From: Patagioenas fasciata
Taxonomy: Eukaryota > Chordata > Aves > Columbiformes > Columbidae
Length of the DNA: 64,000 bases
Assembly: GCF_037038585.1 (NCBI RefSeq)
Contig: NC_092523.1
Location: forward strand, 2,361,001 to 2,425,000
Direction: 5' to 3'
The position numbers and the translations under genes were made by a program. The notes under the pieces are model-generated. The model did not search any database. It had not been told where the DNA came from and was given only the letters and a program-made list of their open reading frames with translations. Below are positions 18,936 to 29,215 of this stretch, in pieces. How positions within the stretch are numbered: position 1 is the stretch's first letter; each line of letters begins with the position of its first letter.

Positions 18936-20509
18936 TTTTCACCCCCTTCCCTTTGCTCAGGGGGGATGTTTACAAAGGGCTGGGGGCTTTTGTTGTTGTT
19001 GTTGTTTTGTTGGTAGGATTTTTGGGTTTTGCCCCCTTAAGAAACCACCTCACTCGCTCCTTTTATTTCTTGCGCTCTTGGAAAACAAAACCGGACTAAA
19101 ATGAAAATTTAAAAAAAAAACAAAAAACCCCCCACAAATAACAATTAACAAAAATAAAGGGGATCAGGGTCCATCCTTTCATCTCCCCTGCCAAAATCCC
19201 CTTTTCTGGGAGCAGATGGAGCGGGTGGTTGTGGCTCCTGGGTGCTACATTTCCCAAGTCATTACCAGCGAGTGAAAATTTCCAGCTTTCCGAGCAAAAT
19301 GCATTAGCTGAGCACACAGTACTAATGGGAAAGGGCTCGCGTCATTAGGCAGCGGCTTCGGAAAAGTCAACCGGGGTTTTGTGGCTGGTTGTCCGTCCCT
19401 CCGTCTCGCTGTCTGTCCGTCTGTCCGTCCTTCTCCCCGTAACCCCCTGCTCGATGGTTCCCGCAACGTAAAACTTCTCCCTTAATAACCAGAGCATCTC
19501 CAGCACCTCTTCCCAAATGAACTATTCCCAAAATACAGTGAGAGCCACGACCTATTGTAAAGATGAAAAATATAACTGAGAGATTTAACAGGATTTTAAT
19601 ACAACAAATCAGAAACTTGTGCAACAACATTTGCGTTTTAATCCACATCCATATTTCAATCCACCCGTGTTTCAATCCACCCATATTTCAACCCAGGCAA
19701 ACCCAGATGCTGTGAATCTCTGTGGATGATTTTATTTCTCAGTGGAGAGGTTTTTTTGGGGAGGAGGGGAACAGGGTTCAGCCCTTTTTCAGCTTTGAAC
19801 GTGTGATTTCAATTAAGCACAAAGTTACACGGCGGCGGGACTGGGGCTGGCTGTTTGGATAAGCAGCAATAAAGCAGCAGCTGTATTTATTCACTTATTT
19901 TTGAAGCTGCCGTGGAAGACAGGATGCTAAATGGGAGAAAGAAAGAAAAAAGAAGTGTTTTAAAGGCAAACTCGAGGGACTCTTTTGTCTCCTGCGGGCA
20001 TCCTCTTCCCCAAGTTCCCGATGCCATCACCAGGGTGCTTCCTTGCGAGCGGGATAATCCTGCCCCTGCATTCCCGTCATTTCCATTTGCTTTGAAATGC
20101 TCAAAAAATATAGAGATGCTCATTTATAACGTGGTCTATTTCTAGGGCTTGGGCAGTGAAAAGAAACTTTAAATGGCACAAATTTAAGGCAGGATTTACT
20201 AGGTGAGGACAGCTCACCCATGCATGCATTTAATGTTGGGTTATTAAGCCCGGGGGGATTTTTTCTCCGCCTTTATTAACCTGGAGACTCCGTTTTGGGG
20301 ATTTCTCTGTGTTTGCGTAAATCGGAGTGAATTTTAGGTGCTCATTTGGTGCTTGTGGAGACGTGAGCAGGGCAGTTTGTGCATGTGCAGGGCTGCAATT
20401 CCCCTCGGTGAGGTGTACATGGCACCCACAGCTCCCATCGCACCCTACCTGGGGTGTCACACTGGGATGTCACCCAAACCAGACCAACAGTTAAATTTCC
20501 ATGGCACAG
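18936..20509. other. Intergenic with simple repeats
   Basis: Contains a (GTT) run near 18990-19010 and A-runs at 19108-19130. AT-rich unique patches lie at 19130-19360, 19540-19730 and 19790-20260. No exon with convincing splice sites. The patch near 20080-20260 could also be regulatory. Confidence 0.45.
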
Positions 20510-21125
20510 TAGATGTTGGTGTGGGTGTCTGTGAGGAAGGAACGGGTGTTGGGATTCACGGGGAAGGAGCTCAGGTGCCTATAGGGGAAGATATGGGTGT
20601 TCAGGTGGGTGTCAGTGGGGTCACCAGCAGGGAAGGAGGGGTGTCTATGGGGTGTTGGGATGGAAGGAGGGGTGGCACCTGGCATGGAAGGAGGGATGTG
20701 CTAGAGTTAGGTTATGGTTTGACTCAATGCTCCTGAGGATCTCTTCCAACTGAAAAGATTCTGTGATGTCCATGGAGGAGATGGTGGGGAAGAGTGATGC
20801 CAGTTGGGGTGTCAGTGGGGGAGAAGGGGTGTCCATGGGGGTGTTGGTGGGAAAGGTGTCAGTGGGGAAAAAGGGGTGTCTGTGGGGGTGTTGGTGTAGA
20901 AGGAGGGATGTCCATGCAGGGGACATGTGGGGAAGAAGGGGAGCTGGAAGGAAGAAGGGGTGTTGGTGGGGTGTAAAAAGTAGTGCTGGTGGAGAAGAAG
21001 GCGTGTCAGTGGGGATGTCAGTGTGGAAGAAGGGGTGTCGGTGTAACAAGTGGTGTCAGTGGGGATGTCAGTGTGGAAGAAGGGGTGTCAGTGGGGCTGT
21101 GCGTGGGGGTATCGCTGGGGGTGCC
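20510..21125. repeat. G/T-rich irregular minisatellite upstream of NOTO-b
   Basis: Irregular 20-45-bp units such as gaagaaggggtgtcagtggg and gatgtcagtgtg recur, with a short CR1 tail embedded at about 20700-20768. The G-rich strand is again the NOTO coding strand, and the array stops about 95 bp before the TATA box. The array at 8100 relative to NOTO-a has the same position and strand bias but a different unit sequence. Confidence 0.88.
20700..20768 (+). mobile_element. CR1 3' end fragment
   Basis: gctagagttaggttatgg through ctcttccaactgaaaagatt to ctgtgatg. About 70 bp of CR1 terminus inside the minisatellite. Confidence 0.7.
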
Positions 21126-21139
21126 GCTGCAGACTCGCG

Positions 21140-21261
21140 GGGCCAGGGGCAGTCCCCTTCCGCCCCCCCTCCACCGTTTTGCATAGGAGCGCGGTTCATC
21201 CCAGCCCACCTCACCCTCCATATAAGCCGGCGGTGGCGGCAGCCGCCCCACCGGCCCGGCC
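21140..21261 (+). promoter_or_regulatory. NOTO-b core promoter (TATA box)
   Basis: A TATA box (tataag) lies at 21221-21226, 41 bp before the start codon at 21262, in otherwise GC-rich DNA. As in NOTO-a, a start about 30 bp downstream of TATA would leave a leader of only about 10 nt. Confidence 0.65.
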
Positions 21262-24200
21262 ATGCTGCGCAGCCCCCAGCCCGCCCCGCCGCCCTCCAAG
21301 ACGCCGTTCCACATCGAAGCGCTTCTCGCCCGGGACCCGCCGCGCCGCGGCCCCGCCAACGCCCCCGCTCCGCCGCCAACCCCGCGCTGGCCCGCGGCGG
21401 GATCGGGCCCCGGGCCGGGGCCGGGGCTGGGGCCGCTGCCCGGCGGCTGGAGCTGGGGATGGGGTTGGGCCGCGGCCGGGCGGGGCGGCGCAGGTGAGCT
21501 GGGACCGGGGGGCTGCGCCCGGCGGGCGCGGCGCGGGGGAGCGGGGACTTATCGAAGGGGGCCTGGGGGGACAGAGAGGGGAGACTGGACATGGTGGCCC
21601 CCGCGCTGGAAAACGGGGCTTTGAGTCACCAAAAATGTGATCATTTTATTTTATTTTCCCCTCCGGTTGTAGTTTCACTTTTTGCAGCCTCTCAACCCAC
21701 GCCAGGGTGAAGAGTTGGGTTAGGGCTGTGGGATATAATGGCTGGGGGGAAGAATTTCTTCATAATTATATTTGCCTTCTGTAGTAACCGATAATTAACA
21801 TTATCCATTTATCCATAACAATTAATGACTGGGTGAAGTGATACCCCAATAACACAATTTGCATCTTTCAGGCTTGGCTTGAGTGGAAGGTTTTAGATCG
21901 GGGACAGTTGTCCCATCTCCCCGTGTGCCCCCACGTCCATTTTAAGGGCTGCTTTGCCTTTATTTTGCTTTTCCTCTCCCAGAAATGCCCGTGTTTTCAC
22001 CATGCTTCCAAAAACCTGCTGTACTTTCCCAAAACTCCAGCTCCACAAGTGATTTCTCCCCCATTTCACCTCCTCCCAAAGCTGCCCTGGTCCAGCTGTA
22101 GTTTTGCTCTCCCTGGGACCATTCACAGAAATGTAAATGCTGAGTATTTCACAGCAGCCGGCTCCAAAAACTGTCTGGTTTTAGGGCAAAAGCACCCAAG
22201 GAAAAAGTTATTTGTTGTTAATCCGTGGGTAAAATTGACGCAGTGGTGTTGGGTGATACCGGCCAATCCATCAGGCTCTGTTGTTACTGACAATTGTAAA
22301 TTTTATAAGCAAAATTACTCCTCTGATTTAACGCAGTGCCTCTGCTCAGGGTAGGTGCTTTTCTTGACATCTAAATTATCTTTGTAGCATTCAGAGCCTG
22401 ATCTTGTTGCCCAGGTAAATCCTGCAGCCAAGCACGGATTTTCCTTGTATCAGGAACTCTTGGTTTGATCCTGGTAGCCAAAACATCCGATACCAGAAGT
22501 ATTTGCTACTCTTGATTTTTTTTTTTTTAAACTACTTAGAATGACTTTAATCTATTCATTCTTTTATGAGACAGCATCTGCATAGTTGTGCTTTAATTTA
22601 TGTATTATATCCAATGTACAGGTAGGAAAATATAGTTAAACAATTTGCAAAGCTATTTCCACAAAGTATTTAATGTTTAAAATTACACTTGCTATTATCT
22701 GGGTATTAACATAGAAAAAATATGTGATGGGTGAAATTATTTTAATGATGGAAATAGTTTAAAGTGCAATTATGTCTGTTAAGCTGTCAGGTCTCCATCC
22801 CACAAATCCTTAAACATGCACAGAACTGACACCAAATTAATGAAATGAAGTAGGTCGAGGTGCCTGTTTGTGCCTGGAGCACATGACAACATCAGTCACT
22901 AGAAGAGAGACAAGTCACGGGTGTGAATTGGCATCATTATGTAGAGTATTTCTGTAAAAGTTAAAGAAACGTGGCTTGATGTGATGTAGATAAATCTGTT
23001 GAATCCAACGGCTGCTCAAAGCAGATCTGGGATGGGGCTGAGGTTTCGGTGGGGAGCATTAATGGCCTGATGCTGCAAATCCATCTTCCCTAAAACGTTT
23101 TCCACCCAGAACGGTCCTGCTGGCTGTACTGGAGGATTCTTCCTGCAAGTCGAGCGTGTGCTCAGGTGTTGGCAGGGGAAAAGCTGAGGCACCATCAGAC
23201 AAATCCCAGTGCTGGCCTTATCTGGTTCCTAACACCTTCCTGGCTGTGCTGTGATCCCTGGAGATGTTTGTTGTGTCACCTCTGCAGGCAGGTTCTGCTG
23301 TCCGGGGTCTTGCTGGGGCTCAGGACACGAGCAGAGTCCCTCACACTGTGTTCGGTTTTGGGCCCCTCATGCCAAGAAAGGCCTTGAGGTGCTGGAGCGA
23401 GTGGAGAGAAGGGAACGGAGCTGGTGAGGGGCTGGAGCACGAGTGTGATGGGAGCGGCTGAGGGAGCTGGGGGGTTCAGCTGGAGAACAGGAGCTGAGGG
23501 GAGACCTTCTGATCTCTGAACTGCCTGAAAGGAGCTTGGAGCCAGGGGGGTCGGGCTCTGCTCCCCAGGAACAAGCGCCAGGAGCAGAGGAAACGGCCTC
23601 GAGTTGCGCCAGGGGAGGTTGAGGTTGGATGTGGGGAACAATTTCTTCCCCAAAGGGCTGTGGGGCATTGGAACAGGCTGCCCAGGGCAGTGCTGGAGTC
23701 ACCATCCCTGGAGGGGTTTAAAATACACAGAGATGAGGTTCTCAGGGACATTGGGCAGTGCCAGGGGTGGCTTATGGTTGGACTCTATGATCTTGAGGTA
23801 TTTTCCAACCAAAATGATTCTATGATTCTATCCAGTGGCTTTTGGCATTGAGCAGGAGGGGCTCAGCCATCCTTCCAGTGCTCCACACTCATATGGGCAA
23901 AGCCTGTGCTACTGTTTCTGTGCATGTTGTGACTCCAGAACCAGCCTTGGGGGCTGCAGAGGGATTTTTTGCCTTTCCTCAGCCCTCAACTGTGGTGTCT
24001 CTGCTCCGCAGGTCTCCTGGCAGTGAGACCTGGCTGGAGAGAAGGTCTGAAGGTCTTTCAGGAGAACAGAGCTGGCTGGGATGAGCCCTGTGGCTCCTGG
24101 GGGGTCTTCGAGGTGGTTTTGTACATGGAGATGTGTGTGACTCACAGTCTGTGCTGGCACCATGAGGGCTTTGCAAAGCAGATACGGCTCTTAGGTTGGT

Positions 24201-26120
24201 GCCAGCCAGTCCTGGGACACTGCTGGTGTTGTATTGTATGTTAATTAGGTAATTGTGGTTCTCATCAGGCCACAACTAGGTAGGAGACTGAGACCAGATC
24301 CACTTGTTAGTCCTGCTAATGCCTCTGCACAACTTTATGGACCAGTTGAACCTACTGAGACCGAAGGACTAAGCTCCAGGATGGGAAACTGCACAAGGGC
24401 TGGTGACTACTCATCAAGCCCGTCTGCCAGGTTGTGTCTTCTCCTGGGCACTGGCTGCCCACAGGTGCCAAGGGAAGGGTAAAACCTGGCATCAGCATGG
24501 AGTGAACTCCCCCAACCTTTACACACTTGTGATTAGGGGCTTCTTGAGACAGAGATGAGATCTTTGTGTACAGCAGCTCTTTATTATTCTGTTACAAAGA
24601 TCCTGTACAGATGGAGATCAGACCCTGCTCACCTCATTGAGTGGTGACTTCTTTGGGTCTCACTACACATCTCCTAGGTTGTGTCTATGGGCAAAATCAT
24701 AGAATAGCTTGTAAGGGACCTCAAAAGATCATCTGGTCCAACCTTTTGTGGGAAATGGAACCTAAATAAGATGATATAGATAGGGACAGGGTAGAGACAT
24801 CCCTGCTTTTTGGTGCTACTTTCTCCCAGCCCCCTTTATAAAGCATTTGGATTTCAGCTCCAGCTGAAGCAAACTGCGTTTGGCACATCACTGCGGCTGG
24901 AGGAACATCCTCAAATATGCAGAGACCCCTTCAACTGCTGCTTCTTTCTTGCAGGTCTGGAGTTGTCTCACTGCGTAGGGGCCAACTCACTGGGCCCTGC
25001 TGTGCCCTGGAGGTCCGGGGGGCCCTGCAAGATGAAGAGGGTCCGGACAGTCTTCAAGCCCGAGCAGCTGGAGCGGCTGGAGCAAGAGTTCCTCAAGCAG
25101 CAGTACATGGTGGGCACGGAGAGGGTCGACCTGGCCGCAACGCTGCATCTCACGGAGACTCAGGTAAGAAATGGGGGATGTAGATCCCAGGTCAGGGGTT
25201 GATCTGTGGTGGTTCCCCTGCAGGGGGAGGAGGATGTGACCCATTGGGCTCCCCGCTGCAAGATGCTGTTGAAACCACATGGCCGGAGGGGATGCAAGAT
25301 GGGTTTGGATGGTTTAGGAATACGAACATCCTTTTCATCCTTCAGACTGAAGCATAGGAGGTTCTGTCTGAATATGAGGAGAAACTTCTTTGCTGGGAGG
25401 TGCCAGAGCCTGGCCCAGGCTGCCCAGAGAGGTTGTGGAGTCTCCTTTGGAGACATTCAAGCCCACCTGGACTGACCTGTGTGATCTGGTGACCCTGCGT
25501 TAGCAGGTGGGTTGGACTGGATGATCACCAGAGGTCACTTCAACCCCAGCCAGGCTGGGATTCTGTGATTCTTAATCCATGAAGTGAAACAAAAAGCGTT
25601 TAGGAGCATGAACCTCCTTGCTTTAGAGTCCAGCTTGGGTTGGACTAGTGTATCTACATTGTTAAGATCCTCCAGAGAGACTTTATGCTTTAAATGTCAT
25701 TTTATGACACTGGATTATTTTTTTCTGATCTTCCCAGTATGTTTCTGCCCTTCCCACTGAAAACTGCTTATTTATTGTGGAGAGGAGGAGCCACATGGTT
25801 TGGTGTGGTGGGATCCAAATTCAGCTGGAGGAAAGGGAGAGCAAAGCAAGGGCAGTTTGGGGGAGTCATGGAGGGTGTGAGAAGCACAGGGAGCAGGGGG
25901 TAGGTGGGAAAGGGGCTCCTGGTGACCTTGTGCTAAGCTGTTGGTGCTGTTTCCCCGCCAGGTGAAAGTCTGGTTCCAGAACCGCAGGATCAAATGGAGG
26001 AAGCAGAGCATGGAGCAGAAGGCGGCCAAGCTGTCCCAGTTTGGGGTGATCCAGCCGGCCAGCGCGGACTCCACGGACATCAAGGACCATGAGGAGGACA
26101 CTGTGGACGTTGAGCTTTAA
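21262..26120 (+). CDS. NOTO: NOTO-family notochord homeobox protein, downstream paralogue (NOTO-b)
   Basis: Three coding exons: 21262-21493, 24955-25163 and 25962-26120, giving 199 aa. P15-F-H-I-E-A-L-L-A-R24 is an eh1-like repression motif that closely resembles FSVEAILAR of human NOTO. A Gly/Pro/Trp-rich low-complexity stretch ends exon 1. Exon 2 opens with GLELSHC, matching GLELAHC in human NOTO, so this copy, next to SMYD5, is the better positional and sequence match to the mammalian gene. The homeodomain spans about residues 104-163 (KRVRTVF...[11 protein letters not shown]) and is split by an intron before V148, exactly as in NOTO-a. The C-terminus ends in acidic EEDTVDVEL. Role: nuclear transcription factor of notochord and node. 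In mouse, Noto acts downstream of Foxa2 and upstream of Foxj1 in node cilia. Intron 1 is 3.5 kb with CR1 copies. Confidence 0.92.
22300..22990. promoter_or_regulatory. AT-rich block in NOTO-b intron 1
   Basis: About 690 bp of AT-rich unique sequence (cttgctattatctgggtatt near 22689, gaaattattttaatgatgg near 22733, aagtgcaattatgtctg near 22762) inside the first intron. It contains no CR1. It could be an intronic enhancer or just AT-rich intron; I cannot decide. Confidence 0.25.
23335..23832 (+). mobile_element. CR1 LINE, ~500-bp 3' part
   Basis: Forward copy in NOTO-b intron 1 from ttttgggcccctcatgccaa through gagaccttctgatctctgaa to ccaaccaaaatgattctatg. The same subfamily recurs at 39178, 48012, 50108 and 62951. 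Antisense open frames inside it ([17 protein letters not shown]) appear at each copy and are not genes. Confidence 0.92.
24696..24750 (-). mobile_element. CR1 3' end fragment
   Basis: aatcatagaatagcttgtaa through gatcatctggtccaac. About 55 bp. Confidence 0.65.
25325..25573 (+). mobile_element. CR1 LINE 3' tail
   Basis: Forward copy in NOTO-b intron 2, from gaatatgaggagaaacttct through ggttggactggatgatc to gggattctgtgattct. A different subfamily from the 23335 copy. Confidence 0.85.
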
Positions 26121-26935
26121 ACAGCTGCCACTGTTGCTTGTTTTTTTTTCAGCTGTGTCTACTTGCTGGAGATACCGGGGATGCAAGCGCGTCTGTGCGT
26201 CTTTGGTCCAAGTGAGACTTTGTGCTCTCGATCTGAGAGTTGGAGCTACAGGACAAACTGCAGCTGGCTGGGAAGAACCCCCTAAATATTTTATTTGGTA
26301 GCCGTGTGCCATAATTCCCAGGGGTTTCATCACCAGGCTGGCTGTCCTTGATGTTGCCATAGCTATAGCAAGGCATGTGATGTCCTGTTGGCTCTTGAAG
26401 CACCAGGACACACCAAGTTCCCAGCAGAGAGGTTGGGGTGACAATCAATCTGAAGGACATTCAAACACGGGGTCACTTGCGTTTGGTTGTGTCCTCCTGT
26501 GCAAGAATCAACCCTTGACTCCCACGTTTGATGCTTAGATCACAACAAAACAAACAAAAAAAGAAAACTTGAAAGCCCTTTGCTCCCACCTGCAGGCTGT
26601 CAGTACTCTTGCAATAAGATGATCAGGGTCTGATCCTGCCCCTGAACAGAAGTGCCTCCTCCTGTCCTGTGCCTTGGTGTTATTTGTGCCTTTGTTTTGG
26701 CTTCTCAAACCCAGAGGGCAGAACCCGGTGGGTCTCTGCCTTCTGGCATTGCCTTATTGCGAGGTGTGCGTGCGGAACGAGGCACTCGGGCTGGCTCAGG
26801 TGCGGGGATCGAGGCTGTTAGAGGAAAAAAGCAGATTTCTAACACCTCTGGTGCTTCAGACGACCCCCTGCCCCTCGTCCAGATGTGCCCATTCTGGCCC
26901 AGACGGCAGCCGCTCTGTTCGCTCCTCATTATCCA

Positions 26936-26964
26936 TCCAGGTGCCACGGGAAACGGCACCTGGA
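26936..26964 (+). other. Perfect 10-bp stem-loop in NOTO-b 3'UTR
   Basis: tccaggtgcc, then the 9-nt loop acgggaaac, then ggcacctgga. The arms are exact reverse complements. Confidence 0.6.
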
Positions 26965-27306
26965 GCATTCGGCAAGCACATCTGGAACCGCCCGATGGAG
27001 CTCACGCTTGTGTTTCTGGAGGGTGGGAGGATTTTTGAGGTGCTGGGATGAAGCACTCAAGGGTCCCCGGCTGTGTGTGAGCAGCTCTGTGCTCTTAGGC
27101 CAGGTTGCCACCACTTGGGATGTCACCTCCGGCTGTCACCTCCCATCTTTAGTCTGCCCAGGGTACCAGGCGCCACGTCCCGTCGGCTCAGCATAAATTA
27201 TTGCCTCTCTCTGACACAGAACACTGTATATCACTTTAATATTGTTATTTATAGAAATAACTTTTTTCCTTAATTAAGTGTCACTTATTTATTTGCTTTG
27301 TTTGTT

Positions 27307-27312
27307 AATAAA
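27307..27312 (+). terminator. NOTO-b poly(A) signal
   Basis: AATAAA at the end of the AU-rich stretch, 1.19 kb after the stop codon. Confidence 0.6.
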
Positions 27313-27330
27313 AATTAGCGTATTTTAAAA

Positions 27331-28930
27331 AGAGATGGGGCTGGCTGGGCGAGGGAGGGTTGGGCAGCTCCATGGTTTCCGAGCAGGCAGCGATGCCTCT
27401 GTGGCTTCTTGTCCCACAGCTGGGTTATTGATCCTTTTGGCTGTGTTTCTGAGGAAATGGAGAAAAAAAGAGGAAAACGCACCTTTTTCTCCTACTAATA
27501 AGACCCTTGTTAAAAAGCAATGGCTGCTTTCTAACAGCAGAACTCACAAAAGGGTGATTTCTTCTCTCGCATGTTTTCATTCCTGACATGCCAATGCAAA
27601 TATGAAAGCAGGGTTTTTTTTCCCCACACTTGTGTGTTTGCCTGTAAACCTGTGCGCTCATCTCAAGCTTCAATATCTGAAGTGGAGCAAGTGCTTTCGA
27701 AGAGATCGGCTGAAAACCTCCGTCCAAAAAAAGCCCTCAGGAACACACATTTCTAACTACTCTCTTTAAAATTTCCCATGGAAATTAACAAAAGCCGCCA
27801 GTGTGTTTTCATCCTTCCCAAAAGTTTGAGGTTTGTTTCTTTTTTTCTTAATAAAGCATTTTTGACAACACAAATGCAGGGAAAAAGGTGGTTTTTTTTT
27901 AAACTGATTGGTAACCTGTCCTAGTTCCTGCAGAGATAGAGCTATTAATATATTTATAGAAAGAAACATAATGTCTATAACAAATATTGTGGGCACCGGG
28001 GTTTGTTCATGGACACAAAAGATGCTTTGAAGTGTTGCTGGTCCGGCCACAACTCAAGCTGATGCTCTATGGATAAAACACCAAAACCTTAAAAAACAGG
28101 ACCTGTAATGCAATTATTACAACAATGGTGTCCCTGCCATGAGCCGACAGTGACATCTAGTGACACAAAACACCCCAAATATTAAATCTTCCCGTATTCC
28201 CAAGCCCGCCTGGTTGATGAAAAGTAAGTCGGAGGCTGAACGGGCACTGTGTGAATTAGTAAATACAACTAAACACATGTGTTCGTGGAATTTAGGCGGT
28301 TGCAGGCAATCTAGCAGGAGGTAGTGATGGTGCAGAGGCCAAGTTGGCATGTTTTGAAGGTTTTTTTGGGAAAGCTGGGCCAGTTTTGGGCATTCTTTAT
28401 TTTATCGGTGCTGGGGAGCACTGGGGATCATCCTCCCTAAGTGCGCCAATGACTGGATGCTCTCAGGTTGTTTATATTCACATAATTATTGCATATGCAT
28501 TACAATTTTTGGAAGTTTTGACAGACATCTATACTAAGAAATAATTCGTTACGTTAGTTATAATTGTTTAGTTTCTTGCTAGCAATACGTCTATCAATTA
28601 TCAGTTAAATATAAGCACTCTGCTTCTAGACAATGTTATCATTTAATCTTCTGTCTCCCTCTTGTCATGCAGAAGGATCTAAAACTTGAAAAAAATCCCG
28701 TTTTGCAGGTGGTTAGAAAGCACTTGTAATGTCCATTGGCTAATGATGGGTACGTCTTTTGCAACTTAATCACAGTGTACATTAATTTAGCAGCTTCTCT
28801 TCAGAACATCCCGCTTTCGCAGCTTGCAAGCCAAGGGCATCCCGCTTCGCATCACGTCCAGTCTCTACAGAGCTGTTGTTTCTCTGTTAGGTTTCTGTTA
28901 CATTACGCCTGGTCTTGCTACATTATGCCC
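27331..28930. other. Intergenic NOTO-b to SMYD5
   Basis: No exon recognised. The stretch at 28460-28680 is AT-rich and unique (cacataattattgcatatgc, tctatcaattatcagtt), a candidate regulatory block. The rest is ordinary spacer. Confidence 0.45.
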
Positions 28931-28989
28931 AGGGGTTTCTAAAACATTTTTGTTCGTCTTATCCGTTTTTTTTCTTGCGTGGCTGTGGA

Positions 28990-29215
28990 TTTTGGCGATG
29001 TTTTTGGAGGGTGGCAGGGGGCTGAGGGAGGGACAAGATGGCGGCCGCGCCTCTCCCGCCGCGGGGCTGAGGTGGGGGGGGATGGCGGGCGCGGACCCCG
29101 GAGCGGTGAATCGATCGCCATCTTCGTGAGGGAGGAGGAGGAAAAAAGAGGAGGAGGAAGAGGAAGAGGCGCTGCCCGCCCCGGGCGGGTCAGAGTTGGA
29201 AGTCGCCGCCCGAAG
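28990..29215 (+). promoter_or_regulatory. SMYD5 CpG-island promoter with two TISU elements
   Basis: A GC-rich TATA-less promoter. The 12-mer TISU consensus SAASATGGCGGC occurs perfectly twice: CAAGATGGCGGC at 29034-29045 and GAAGATGGCGGC at 29212-29223, the latter covering the SMYD5 start codon. TISU elements bind YY1 and allow initiation from very short leaders. The upstream one opens a 10-codon frame (MAAAPLPPRG, stop ending at 29070). An inverted YY1-like word (gccatcttcg) lies near 29116. Confidence 0.7.

Larger units (their letters stand above)
26121..27330 (+). other. NOTO-b 3'UTR with AU-rich end and hairpin
   Basis: No further exon is needed after the stop at 26118-26120. The first good AATAAA is at 27307-27312. 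The last 120 bp are AT-rich and contain several ATTTA words (gttatttatag, cacttatttatttgc), which are mRNA-destabilising in many transiently expressed regulators. A perfect 10-bp hairpin lies at 26936-26964. The 3' end was not confirmed. Confidence 0.55.

Noticed and set aside
20763-21497. 244-codon open frame overlapping the NOTO-b promoter and exon 1
   Set aside because: It is made of minisatellite sequence followed by NOTO-b exon 1 in the wrong frame.
23276-23705. Antisense open frames with [17 protein letters not shown]-like phrases, also at 39259, 48235, 49859 and 63070
   Set aside because: The same phrase recurs wherever this CR1 subfamily is inserted, so it is antisense CR1 sequence, not a gene family.
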